Positions 12,705-22,360 of a stretch of DNA of 64,000 nucleotides are shown here, one piece after another (the first letter of the stretch is position 1; the number at the start of each line of letters is the position of its first letter). The stretch comes from Lineus longissimus. Its lineage: Eukaryota; Nemertea; Pilidiophora; Heteronemertea; Lineidae. The notes under the pieces are model-generated. The model was not told the origin of the DNA. It was given only the letters and a program-made list of their open reading frames with translations, and searched no databases. Both the position numbers and the translations under genes were made by a program. The stretch covers positions 8,188,501 through 8,252,500 of the forward strand of contig NC_088313.1 in assembly GCF_910592395.1 (NCBI RefSeq), given 5' to 3'.

Positions 12705-13615
12705 ATGAGTGAAAGGATGTACAGTTATGTCCCTTTAGAGAAGTATTTCAGTCAAATGCAGTATTTCAATCCAATGAAACAAAATGGTTACATTAGACCA
12801 AGGGGTGAACCATTATTGACAAGCTCTGAAGAAGATCTGGACAAAGTGCACAGAGCAGAGCTCGATCTTACAGTAACACCTATGAAACAGGTAACACCTA
12901 TGAAACAGGTAACACCTTTGAAACAATATGATACATTCACAGGAAGTGATGCTCAATTGTTCCGTAACTGCAAACGATGGACACTTTTTGAATGCCAGAA
13001 AAAACTGAATTTTGACAGACCGGCCAAGCAACTTTACACCTACTGCAGGAATTGCAATTCAACCACTTACAGTGATGACTTTAAGAAACCAGAAATAACT
13101 ATTGAGAACAAAACACGTTACTTTGACTACATCATCAGAGACCTTGGCCAGACACGTCTGTCAGATTTATTAGTAAATGATTTGAAACATTTTGTTGAAA
13201 ATAGGATTAAGGTTTACTTCTCAAGTCCAAGAAAATGGCTCTGTGCGACCAGCTATGAAAAAACAGTCCTGAATGCCTTGCAATTTGGTATTGTTAAACT
13301 CAAACACAATGATGTCTTACCTGGTCTAGATTGTGACACTTATTTAGAAATTGAATTCATTAACAGAGCAATTGGTAAACCTCAGTTGACCAAAGACAAT
13401 TTCACAGAACTCAGAATGTTTTTCTTGGCATTCCTCAAATATCTTCATTACAGGGGAGTTAAAATTACCATAAATTACAAGCTGTTTTTTTCACCAAGCA
13501 TTTAAAGCATTGAAAATTGATTATGTAGTATTGAAACCGAATCCAACCGATAAGGACCGACTGGATGATTTGAGCTCTCTGTGGTCTGGTTTCTTAGGAA
13601 GTATTTTCTTCAAAA
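12705..13615 (+). pseudogene. Polinton conserved hypothetical protein, 5' part
   Basis: The frame starts MSERMYSYVPLEKYF in context TAAATCATG. It contains three near-identical VTP(M/L)KQ repeats (nt 12,872-12,925), a CxxC pair (CRNCN) suggesting a small zinc site, and an all-helical remainder. A run of seven T residues at 13,485-13,491 shifts the frame and gives an early stop at 13,503. The other frame continues open until the gypsy LTR at 13,616. The rest of the gene resumes beyond the retrotransposon (21,485-21,664). Function is unknown. A transcription-factor role is possible from the zinc pair but not shown. Confidence 0.6.
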
Positions 13616-13821
13616 TGTGACGTCTACCTCGGCCAATAATTACGCAATATATAACTGAATGATACTTTATTACGTACCTCCTATCTCCTGGTTACAACTT
13701 TAATAATAACATATAACGTACGACGCTGTCAGTACGGAGAGCAGCTCTTGACTGCCACCAGGCCCACACCCGCTCACATTTATAAGGTCACCCGTGAGCA
13801 ATCTCGTCCCCAGGCGCCACA
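13616..13821 (-). repeat. Gypsy-1 3' LTR (206 bp)
   Basis: Read on the element strand it starts TGTGGCGCC and ends GACGTCACA. It equals 21279-21484 except for one T/C difference at 13,675, next to ATTACG. Confidence 0.95.
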
Positions 13822-13838
13822 TTACCCCCACCTCTATT
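13822..13838 (-). promoter_or_regulatory. Gypsy-1 polypurine tract
   Basis: On the element strand AGAGGTGGGGGTAA abuts the 3' LTR. This is the expected site of plus-strand DNA priming. Confidence 0.75.
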
Positions 13839-14275
13839 AAGAGGTTGTACTCCTGTACAATGTACCCCAACACATAACAACATAACAGTCCAAACACTAA
13901 CTCGCAACACTAGAAAAACAAACTATTGACGCAAATCCAGAATCCACTGCTCCAGTCCAAAGAATTCCTAAATATGTTCACTGCCAGTCCAAAAACACAT
14001 TATACATGGTATAGGAACATTAAAGTCCAACACAATCAAGAATGTCCACATATATACAAAAATTATATCCTGAGGGGTCTATTCCAGGTCGTAAGTGATT
14101 TCTTCGCGGGTCCCGTCCACATGACAAACTCTCTCGGTAACGGCCTTCACCCGGTACCGTGCGGTGTCGAACAGCCGCCTTCCGACGAGACGTAGGGTCC
14201 TCTTCCCTTCTGTTTCCGGACGTGGTCCTTTTTCTCCAACGAGAACACGGAAGCTGGGCAAGGTAGGCCCTGAAT

Positions 14276-14674
14276 TTAGAACATTTCTGCGTTTGGGTGC
14301 ACTGCCACTGACCGTTTCCACGGCCTCCACATCGCCATCTTCCTGCCGGCTTTCGCGAACACAAAAGTCGGGTGAGGGGGTCCTGTATTTACCACCTTTC
14401 TATGTTTCGGTGTACTAACATGACTAACAGTCTCCAAGGCCTCATCACCATCGCCCTCTACCTCCCCTAAACTTACATTGGGTGAGGTAAGGTCGGCCAT
14501 CGGGCTACCCGTCACCTTTGAGTAGGAGGACCGATTTACAACCACCACTGACGAGGCCACTTCCTTCCTTTTCGGGGGATGGCATCTGTCTGCATGACGC
14601 TCCAGGTTGGCCTTACGGTCGGTCGCATATTCGCACTGGTTGCACACGTATCTTTTGAAGGGCTGTTCTGCCAT
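14276..14674 (-). CDS. Additional retrotransposon gene with C2H2 zinc finger
   Basis: A 132-residue frame starts 40 bp after the integrase stop. Residues 9-32 form one C2H2 finger (YVCNQCEYATDRKANLERH then H). A Ser/Thr-rich tail has three similar blocks around KHRK(V)VNTGPPxP. The second gypsy copy at 57.3-58.8 kb has a gene in the same place with the same finger spacing and a similar Arg/Ser tail, so the gene belongs to this lineage and is not a chance frame. A role in DNA binding, target choice or silencing escape is speculation. A transcript would need reinitiation or splicing to express it. Confidence 0.75.
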   Translation of the reverse strand: MAEQPFKRYVCNQCEYATDRKANLERHADRCHPPKRKEVASSVVVVNRSSYSKVTGSPMADLTSPNVSLGEVEGDGDEALETVSHVSTPKHRKVVNTGPPHPTFVFAKAGRKMAMWRPWKRSVAVHPNAEMF

Positions 14675-14713
14675 CTGGAACGAGAAATGGATACCCCGTG
14701 TTACTAGAAGGAT

Positions 14714-16222
14714 CTATAGGTTAGGTCTGACCACAGCCTTTCTTTTTCTGGTGCTACGCCGAGCTGGCTGCTGGTCAGGATTTGTAACATCCTTATTTGT
14801 ATCAGTTGGGGTTGATGGTTTGACAATTTCCCAATCTAACCCCTCTGGTGTCGGGCCTATGAATGGTTTCAAGCGATTAATATGGACGACCTTGGCCTTC
14901 GATTTTGGACCTTGCTGAATACGGTACAGCAAGTCGGATATTTTGCGTACCACCCGATAAGGCCCACGCCAAGGTTTTCCCAATTTCTTGCTTTTCCCTC
15001 TTCGGATTGGTTGATCGTGAAACCATACAATATCTCCCTCAGCAAAAGGTTCTAAGCTGGCCTTGCGGTCGTAGTACTCCTTTTGTCTGTTGCTTGACAT
15101 CTGTAAGTGGTCTCTCGCAAGATTATGAACTTTGTCCATCTTGTCTAACAGGGTCTCTAGGTATTCAGAGGGATTGCACTCAGGTTGGCCAGGGTATTTA
15201 GTACCAAATAGCAAATCAGCAGATAGCGCAAGATCCCTGCCAAACATAAGCTGGGATGGACTAAACCCTGTGGTCTCATGTTTTGACGAATTGTACGCCA
15301 TAATCAGGAGCGGCAGATGGATGTCCCAATTGAATTGATTTTCGTCACAGAACATTGATATGAGGTTTCCTAAAGTCTTCATAAAACGCTCTGCCATTCC
15401 ATCAGACTCAGGATGCTGCGGGCTGGTCCTGGTTTTCATGCACCCTAGTCGCTTGCACACCCCTGTCCAAACCTTCGACTCAAAGTTGGTGCCTTGGTCA
15501 GAGTGCGCCAAATCTGGTACCCCAAATATCGCCATAAAACGATCAACAAGGCAGTCAGCTACAGTCGTTGCTTCTTGATCGTGTATTGGGAAAGCCTGCA
15601 CCCATTTAGTGAAGTAGTCTTCAACTACAAGAACATAGGAGTTATGATGGTCCGACTCGGGGAATGGCCCACACACATCGTATGCTATGCGCTCCATTGG
15701 GATACCCACGTTGAACTGTTTCATGGGAGCTCGGCGTCTCCTGGGACCCTTCCTTTGCTGACATGGAAGGCATTGGCTGCACCAGATCTCCACATCTCGT
15801 CTCATTCCAGCCCAGTAAAACCTTTGTCGTACTCTCGCCAATGTTCGTTTGAAACCAAAGTGGCCTGCAGCCGGTGCCTCATGCAATTCTCGTCGTACCC
15901 TGGCACGAAACCTGGAAGGAACCACTAACAGCAACAAACTTTCTCCACTGTCGGACTCCCAGCGTCGACATAGTATGCCATCTTTCAACACCAGGCACTG
16001 CCACTGATTCCAGTAGGATTTGAGTCTTATGCCCTGATGTGAAATGTCCTTCCAATCTGGTCTCTGTGTGCCAGACTCCAACCATTTCACTACCTCTGCT
16101 AATTCGGGGTCCTCCAACTGAGCCTTCCTCATTGATTGGCTATCCCAGGCCCAGTCAGTGTCTGTATCTACTGGCTCATCTGCCTGTACGGCTCTGATAA
16201 TCTGAAATACCCGCTCTCTCAT
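14714..16222 (-). CDS. Gypsy-1 integrase
   Basis: The 502-residue frame holds an HHCC zinc domain (HEAPAAGHFGFKR...CLPCQQRK), the DDE core (YDVCGPFPES, HSDQGTNFES, PESDGMAERFMKTL) and a GPY/F-type module (GKPWRGPYRVVRKISDLLYR). It ends in a basic tail RRSTRKRKAVV. It catalyses 3' processing and strand transfer of retroelement DNA. Its ATG overlaps the stop of the RT frame as ATGA (16,219-16,222), so it may be made by termination-reinitiation, or the two frames were once fused. No chromodomain is visible. The frame is fully open. Confidence 0.92.
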   Translation of the reverse strand: MRERVFQIIRAVQADEPVDTDTDWAWDSQSMRKAQLEDPELAEVVKWLESGTQRPDWKDISHQGIRLKSYWNQWQCLVLKDGILCRRWESDSGESLLLLVVPSRFRARVRRELHEAPAAGHFGFKRTLARVRQRFYWAGMRRDVEIWCSQCLPCQQRKGPRRRRAPMKQFNVGIPMERIAYDVCGPFPESDHHNSYVLVVEDYFTKWVQAFPIHDQEATTVADCLVDRFMAIFGVPDLAHSDQGTNFESKVWTGVCKRLGCMKTRTSPQHPESDGMAERFMKTLGNLISMFCDENQFNWDIHLPLLIMAYNSSKHETTGFSPSQLMFGRDLALSADLLFGTKYPGQPECNPSEYLETLLDKMDKVHNLARDHLQMSSNRQKEYYDRKASLEPFAEGDIVWFHDQPIRRGKSKKLGKPWRGPYRVVRKISDLLYRIQQGPKSKAKVVHINRLKPFIGPTPEGLDWEIVKPSTPTDTNKDVTNPDQQPARRSTRKRKAVVRPNL

Positions 16223-18816
16223 GGTGTTGTCTTTGGTTCATTCGTCACTCTCATTTCGTTCTGTGTACATTTCCTCGGGTTGTCCTCCCTGCTACCAGTA
16301 TTACACCGGACATCCTTCCCCTTGTCTTCTTTGACCAGATCCTCCTCCTTCGATTCATGTCTGCCCAAGGATTCTGTCCGTACGACAAGGACAGGCTCCG
16401 GCATCGTGGGGACCTCCGACTGGTGTTGATGCAGGCATTCTGGTGCTAGGTCTGGTTTATCTTCGATCATCAGTTTCAGCTTATCACACTGTTTACAATT
16501 GACGCAAGGTATTGGTCTGCGGGACAGACTGTCAGCATTGATATGCTTAGATCCCGGACGGTGTGCTATTGCCATATCATATTGGGACAGTCTTTCCAAC
16601 CATCGGGCGGTCTGTCCCTCCGGGTGCTTGAAGGTAATTAAAAACCGTAGTGCTGAATGATCGGTTCTTACCAGGAATTTCTGGCCATAGAGGTAATGAT
16701 GGAAGTTTTTAACACTATCAACCACTCCCAACATCTCTTTTCGTGTGACACAATACCGGCGCTCGCTCTTGTTCAGGGATCGACTAAAATATCCTATGAC
16801 CTTTTCTGTGCCCTCTTGCTGCTGGCTCAGCACTCCACCAATTGCTGTGTTACTGGCATCCGTGTCGAGAATGAACGGTTCAGCAGGCCTTGGATACGCC
16901 AAAATTGGTGACTCGGTCAGTTTCTGTTTCAATGTTATGAATGCGGTCTCTGCATCATCATCCCAAACAAAGGTCTTTCCTTTCTCCATGAGTGTGTTCA
17001 GGGGTTTCGCAATAGCTGCAAAGTTACGTATATATCGCCGATAATACGATGCCAAACCGACGAATGATCGCACCTCTCGCTGACTTCTCGGGATGGGCCA
17101 TTCCACAACTGCTTTAACCTTTTCCGGGTATGTGCTAACTCCGTCCTTACTCACGACATGGCCAAGGAAGGCTACTTTCTTCTGGAAGAGTTTGCACTTC
17201 TTAGGGTTGAGCTTAAGCCCTGCATCCCGGAGGCGCACAAATATTTCCTTCAGACCATCCAACGCAGAATCAAATTTCGTATGATGCGAAATGATGTCGT
17301 CTAAGTACCGAACGCATATATCCCATGGAAGGCCTTTCAGCACCATGTCCATTAACCTCTGAAATGTGGCAGGCGCATTAACTAAACCAAATGGAAGGAC
17401 ATTGAAGTGGAAATGGCCAACCCCCGGCACAGAGAAAGCTGTCTTCTCTTTGTCAGACAAACTCGCCATTTCTGCCTGGTGGTATCCACTTTTCAAATCC
17501 AGGGTGGAGAACCACTCGCTGCCTGACAATGCATCCAGTGAGTCGTCAATTCGTGGGAGGGGGTAACAGTCCTTTTTTGTGACTGCATTAAGAGGCCTAT
17601 AATCCACACAGATCCTGAGCGATCCATCCTTCTTACGCACTGGTACTATGCCAGATGACCAAGGACTATTAGAAGGATCAGCAATTTTGCGTTTAACCCA
17701 ATTTGTTATCTTCTCAGTGACTTCTCCTCTGATACCTAGTGCAAGTCTCCTGTTTCCTTGTTTTATCGGTTTAGAGTCCCCAGTGTCAATGGAGTGTTTT
17801 GCGAGTGTGGTACGGCCTGTATCATCTCCATCTCTTGCAAAAACATCAGCAAATTCCCGAAGAAGAAGTGCCACCTTCAGCTTTTTCTTATGATCGAGGT
17901 GCTTGCAGCTGCGGTGGAAGAGGTCTTTTAGGTGGTCAGGCACAAACAGCCCATCCTTCCGTTTTGGTTGCAGACTGTCTTCTGCTTTCTTTGTCGTTCT
18001 AACCTTTTCTTCAGGTTTACTCCCTTGAGGTATTTCTATAAGAGGCTCTAACCAAGCCATTAAAGTATGTTTCCTCAAAATTACTGGCTCCTCTGATAGA
18101 TTTAGGAGCCGGATGGGGGTCGTCTCTCCCGACATGTCGACCACACTTTTGGCAACTAGGAGACCATTTTTTTCGAGGAGGGACGTCGCAGGTGATATAT
18201 ATCCTGCCTGGGAACCGTATGATGTGCCTGCTATCTCACACGTGACTAGCTGCTCACTCCTGGCAGGAATTGCTACTTTGCTCTTTAACACAATTCGACG
18301 GCAGGCATTTTTGGCACTCCCTCCACAACCCTGGATTTCCTGATGACAACATATAACCTTGTTGTTCATGTAGTCTACTTGGCAGTATTTACTGAGGAAG
18401 TTGTGTCCCAGTATGGTGTCATCCTGTATATCAGCTACCCAGAACTCATGGTCCACCTGTACTGAATTGAAGCGCACTCGAAACATAGCCTTTCCAGTAA
18501 AAGGTATGTTTTCTCCATTAGCCGCTATCAGTCTACCCTTTTACATTTCCAGAGCAGGTCTATCCTCTTCTGGAATATTGTTGTATACCCTAGGGTTCAG
18601 CAAACATACTGATGCACCAGAATCAATGAAAAATTCCTCTCTTTGGTCCCCCAAGTAACCTGGGATGTACAGACTACTGTTTTCTTCTCCTGTTGCTCCC
18701 ATGGCACGCATGTCCACGACGGGCCCCTCATCCTTTACTGCCAATCTTTGGCCCTCAAGGTCGGCATTTCCTCGTTTCCCTGGGCCTGGGCAATTTCTTT
18801 CTGCCAAGCAGGGCAT
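16219..18816 (-). pseudogene. Gypsy-1 pol: aspartic protease, reverse transcriptase, RNase H
   Basis: The frame holds a retropepsin motif FFIDSGASVCLL, then a TAA stop at 18,541, then continues open to 16,219. RT motifs are present: SGYHQ, LPFGLVNAPATFQ and YLDDII (catalytic YxDD). RNase H has DTDASNTAIGG and the tail ALRFLI...WLERLSQYD. The start overlaps the gag 3' end by 82 bp in another frame, compatible with ribosomal frameshifting. The single stop between protease and RT would end translation early, so this copy likely lacks autonomous activity unless the stop is an error or is suppressed. Confidence 0.88.
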
Positions 18817-21140
18817 TCCCGTTTAAAGTGTCCTTGTTCCTTGCAGAAATAGCAAGTGAGGCTGCTTTTCCTGGATGGCTTTCTGGTTCCATATTGGTCA
18901 TTTGTTCTGGGTACCGAGCGAGTGCTGTTGTTTGACACAGTACTTGGATTTGCAAGTTTTAACTCTTGTACCAACCTCACTAACTGTTCCAGGGTCTTTA
19001 CAACGTTGTCGTTACTTTGGTCTGATGTAGCCACCCCACGAACATGGGTACTGTCAGACTGCTTCCCTGACGTTGCCTGTTGGAAGGCCTCATATTCTAC
19101 TGCAGTTCGCTCTGCATCTCGCAAAGTCCTGGGCCTCGATTGTTTTACAAACCATTGATGATTCGTTTCCAATAAGGCATCAATAAACTGGTCTCTTGCA
19201 AAGGAGTCCATCAGTTCTAGTGTCACATTTGGGTAAGCCTTCCTTGCAAGGCGGCGGATCTCTTGAGATAACTCAGCTAGTGAAGACCCTTTCTTCCTCT
19301 TGTAGGACCTCAGCTGAGTACGGAACAGGTCAATTTGATTTTCATTACCAAATCTCCTTTTCAATGCAGCAACCACCGCATCATGTTGCTTCCTTTTGTA
19401 AGGCTCAAGATCACTCAGAACACTTTGTGCCGTCCCCCTCAGACTTGCCGCCAGGTATTTTCCTTTAAGATCAATATTCCACTGATTAAGATCGGCGACC
19501 GCCTCAAAATGTGACAGGAAATCGTCAAGGATTCCACTCCCATCAAACGTATCAGGCCTCAATGACGGGCATCGCGGCTTTAGCGGGTCTGTTTCTTGCT
19601 GCACTTGAGGTGTAACATTGCCTGTATTCTGCCCATCATTATGTCCTTCTGGTGGTGGACCAGCTGATGGAAGTAATCTAGGGGTCGGTCTTGGCCTCGC
19701 CGGTGACATATCAGACAGATAACGTTCTCTTGTCATGATGTCAATCCTATTCGGGCACTCAGTGTGCGCTTCACGGATCAAACCCGAGGGCTTCCCTTGC
19801 GGTTCCTCAGTTTGTGGGCAGTCATTGTCATACAGATCCTTGCTGACTGTGAGGGCCTCACACGTGGGCCTAATATTCCTCGGACATGTCTGATGCGCAG
19901 GCCTAAAATTTCTGACCTCCTCCAGAGGATTGAGAAGCGTCACATGCCTACTTCTCACATCAGCAGAATCAGGTGACTCATGAGTTGGACTCCCTCTTTC
20001 GTTGGTTGGGTAGAACTTTTCCGACGGATGGGTAGGTTGAATCGCGGTCACCATCTCTTGAGGAAAATAAGACTCGTCTCTCTCCGCACTGAATAACTCG
20101 AGGATGGGCTTATGGACACTCTCACCATGCTCACGAGTCGTGAGTAACCTATGAGCAGCCAATTCGTGAGTCGACCTGCTGCGAGTCGCCTCACCTTCCT
20201 CCCGAGCCGTGAGTACGTCATGAGCAGCAAACTCGTGAGTTGGCCTGCTGCGAGTCGTCTCACCTTTCTCACGAGTCGTGAGTAACTCATGATGAGCAGC
20301 CAACTCGTGAGTCGGCCTGTTGTGAGTCGTCTCACCTTTCTCACGAGTCGTGAGTAACTCATGAGCAGCAAACACGTGAGTCGGCCTGTTGTGAGTCGTC
20401 TCACCTTTCTCACGAGTCGTGAGTAACTCATGAGCAGCAAACTCGTGAGTCCGCCTGTTGTGAGTCGTCTCACCTTTCTCACGAGTCGTGAGTAACTCAT
20501 GATGAGCAGCCAACTCGTGAGTCGGCCTGCTGTGCTCCCGAGCAGTGCGTAACTCATGAGTGAGTAGCTCACCATACTCACGAGCCGTGAGTAATTCGCG
20601 AGAAGACTGTCTCGGAACCCTCTCGATGTGCTCACAAGCAACTCTAGTTAGGCTGTTGTCTGCCTGCCTCCGGCTGCCACTGGTGAGTAACTCGTGAGAA
20701 GACGGCATGTAGGGCCTCTCACCACAGCGAACAGGCAATTCATATTCGGTATAACCATAGGCAGGCCTACGGTCGAGAAACTTCCTATCGTGATTTCTAG
20801 TTGAAGGCCTATTCGGTAAATTTCCCAAATTTACTTCCCCTCGTCTCAAGGCCTGTTCCAGTTCTCGAATCTCATCTCGCAATTTATTTTCAAGAGCCTG
20901 TTGTTCTAGTTGCCTGCTCCATCTCCGACGATTTGTACCCTGGAGGCGAGATCGGGATTCTCGACTGCGGTCTGTTGACCGCCGTCGATATCTGTCCAAG
21001 GCCAAAACGGAGTCAAGATCGCCACTTTCCGACATATCATGCTCAGTTACAGACATGCTTATTGTGTCAGCTAGTTCAAAAGAGGTAGGTGTACCCTTCC
21101 TGGGTCCGAAACGAACTGTTGGCGTGTATTTCCCGGCCAT
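18735..21140 (-). CDS. Gypsy-1 Gag
   Basis: The 801-residue frame ends with a CCHC zinc knuckle (CYFCKEQGHFKREC) for RNA binding. It has a capsid-like helical region around residues 520-690 (PRCPSLRPDTFDGSG... typical of retrotransposon Gag), and an unusually long Arg/Glu/His-rich N-terminal half that includes the repeat block listed separately. Most gypsy Gags are 300-500 residues, so the expanded N-terminus accounts for the excess. Confidence 0.9.
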   Translation of the reverse strand: MAGKYTPTVRFGPRKGTPTSFELADTISMSVTEHDMSESGDLDSVLALDRYRRRSTDRSRESRSRLQGTNRRRWSRQLEQQALENKLRDEIRELEQALRRGEVNLGNLPNRPSTRNHDRKFLDRRPAYGYTEYELPVRCGERPYMPSSHELLTSGSRRQADNSLTRVACEHIERVPRQSSRELLTAREYGELLTHELRTAREHSRPTHELAAHHELLTTREKGETTHNRRTHEFAAHELLTTREKGETTHNRPTHVFAAHELLTTREKGETTHNRPTHELAAHHELLTTREKGETTRSRPTHEFAAHDVLTAREEGEATRSRSTHELAAHRLLTTREHGESVHKPILELFSAERDESYFPQEMVTAIQPTHPSEKFYPTNERGSPTHESPDSADVRSRHVTLLNPLEEVRNFRPAHQTCPRNIRPTCEALTVSKDLYDNDCPQTEEPQGKPSGLIREAHTECPNRIDIMTRERYLSDMSPARPRPTPRLLPSAGPPPEGHNDGQNTGNVTPQVQQETDPLKPRCPSLRPDTFDGSGILDDFLSHFEAVADLNQWNIDLKGKYLAASLRGTAQSVLSDLEPYKRKQHDAVVAALKRRFGNENQIDLFRTQLRSYKRKKGSSLAELSQEIRRLARKAYPNVTLELMDSFARDQFIDALLETNHQWFVKQSRPRTLRDAERTAVEYEAFQQATSGKQSDSTHVRGVATSDQSNDNVVKTLEQLVRLVQELKLANPSTVSNNSTRSVPRTNDQYGTRKPSRKSSLTCYFCKEQGHFKRECPAWQKEIAQAQGNEEMPTLRAKDWQ
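20098..20580 (-). repeat. Minisatellite inside gypsy-1 gag
   Basis: About six in-frame units of 63-69 bp encode variants of HELLTTREKGETTHNRPT plus E(F/L)AAH. Each unit contains CTCATGAG-like and CTCACGAGT-like palindromic pieces. All repeat lengths are multiples of three, so the frame is kept. Confidence 0.9.
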
Positions 21141-21261
21141 TTTTTAAGTGAATGTGACGGCCAAGTCTCATGCAATCGGCAATGCAATGGTAGCGTATGT
21201 AGTATACACGTCAGTTTCACTGGGATTCACATGTCAAAACTACCCAATTTTTGTTCGTAAT

Positions 21262-21278
21262 TTCACCGCTGCCGCCAA
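21262..21278 (-). promoter_or_regulatory. Gypsy-1 primer binding site candidate
   Basis: Immediately inside the 5' LTR on the element strand is T followed by TGGCGGCAGCGGTGAA. A TGG start fits complementarity to a tRNA 3' CCA end. The tRNA was not identified. Confidence 0.55.
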
Positions 21279-21484
21279 TGTGACGTCTACCTCGGCCAAT
21301 AATTACGCAATATATAACTGAATGATACTTTATTACGCACCTCCTATCTCCTGGTTACAACTTTAATAATAACATATAACGTACGACGCTGTCAGTACGG
21401 AGAGCAGCTCTTGACTGCCACCAGGCCCACACCCGCTCACATTTATAAGGTCACCCGTGAGCAATCTCGTCCCCAGGCGCCACA
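21279..21484 (-). repeat. Gypsy-1 5' LTR (206 bp)
   Basis: One mismatch relative to 13616-13821. TGT...ACA ends as expected for LTRs. Confidence 0.95.
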
Positions 21485-21664
21485 AACAATTACAGGCTTG
21501 CATATGAAAATGAACAAGCAATCGATAAACAAAGTGAAATTCTAATGAAGGCATTGGAGGTGCAAGATATTAGTAAATGTTACCCTTTACCATGTAGTCT
21601 AGAACTTGCCAGAACGAGATATGCTCTTAGGACTTTGTCTGGAAGGGATTTTCCTTTCAAATAA
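21485..21664 (+). pseudogene. 3' part of the Polinton conserved hypothetical gene
   Basis: The frame NNYRLAYENEQAIDKQ runs from the LTR edge to TAA at 21,662. It continues the gene started at 12,705 once the retrotransposon is removed. It ends ...RTLSGRDFPFK, and the following gene starts at once (TAAATG). Confidence 0.6.
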
Positions 21665-22057
21665 ATGAATAATCAGGAAGCATCTGTCATTGAACAGCAA
21701 ATGAAACAAATCGGAGTGATCCCAGTTAATACAGGTTCAAATTCAGTTGGTACTAATTACCAACAGAACACTGCTAATTACCAACAGAAAGGTACCAATT
21801 ACCAACAGAACACTGCTAATTACCAACAGAAAGGTACTAATTACCAACAGAATTACACTACAAACCAACAAGCTTCTAACAAGGCGTTAAATAGTTCAAA
21901 TTTAGTCAGTTCTAGTGGCCAACTAGGGTCAACTCGGGTCAACTCGAGCTACGCTCTCAGGACAAAGTCCGACTAACTGTCAACTAGCCTAGGGTCAACT
22001 AGCTCTCAACAAAATTTAACTGAAAATGGCCTTAAAGACCTAGAATTATCGCAGTAA
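21665..22057 (+). pseudogene. Polinton Gln/Asn-rich repeat protein
   Basis: The ATG overlaps the preceding stop region (AAATAAATG). The product has five NYQQ repeats (nt ~21,757-21,860) and low-complexity Ser/Asn sequence. A TAA at 21,974 ends it at 103 residues, but the same frame is open for another 26 codons to TAA at 22,055, so the first stop may be a mutation. Function is unknown. Low-complexity Q/N repeats suggest a disordered structural or linker protein. Confidence 0.5.
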
Positions 22058-22360
22058 AGCTCAACACTGTAGAAACCTTGATACTATATAAAGTTAATTT
22101 ACGGCTTGGTATTTTATAAATGATTCTACTAAAACTTTTTTTGATGTTTTTGTGATCGGTCTCATCATCGTCTGCTTGGAAATAAAAAACTACCAACTCC
22201 CATTCGGAACACTTCGGTAATTTCCGTTCGTGACGTATGCGAAGGAACCGGCTCCGAAGTCTGTTCGTCGCGCTAAGTGCCATTGTGTACATCCATACAT
22301 CGCGTTACAGTATTCAGTGCATTTTGGAAATTTTGTGTCTCGATATATCTTCTTGAAAAA

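Larger units (their letters stand above)
13616..21484 (-). mobile_element. Ty3/gypsy LTR retrotransposon (gypsy-1)
   Basis: The element is 7,869 bp on the minus strand with 206-bp LTRs. Order is gag, protease-RT-RNase H, integrase, then an additional C2H2 zinc-finger gene. It sits inside a Polinton gene. Flanks are AAAA (left) and AACA (right), an imperfect 4-bp duplication. The interrupted gene reads cleanly from TTCTTC to AACAATTAC when the element is removed. The LTRs differ at one base, so insertion is recent, yet pol carries a TAA stop at 18,541. Confidence 0.95.

Noticed and set aside
17093-18343. Plus-strand frames across the gypsy pol region
   Set aside because: They are antisense shadows of RT and RNase H with no domain content.
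18755-18955. Separate minus-strand gene ending the gag region
   Set aside because: It is a third-frame shadow of the zinc-knuckle coding sequence.
20048-20641. Repeat protein of 197 residues (RLTTGRLTSLLLMSYSRLV units)
   Set aside because: It is the alternative frame of the gag minisatellite. The gag frame carries the knuckle and flanking domains.
13611-21489. A perfect 5-bp target duplication for gypsy-1
   Set aside because: Flanks are CAAAA and AACAA. Only an imperfect 4-bp match (AAAA/AACA) is consistent with the rejoined gene frame.
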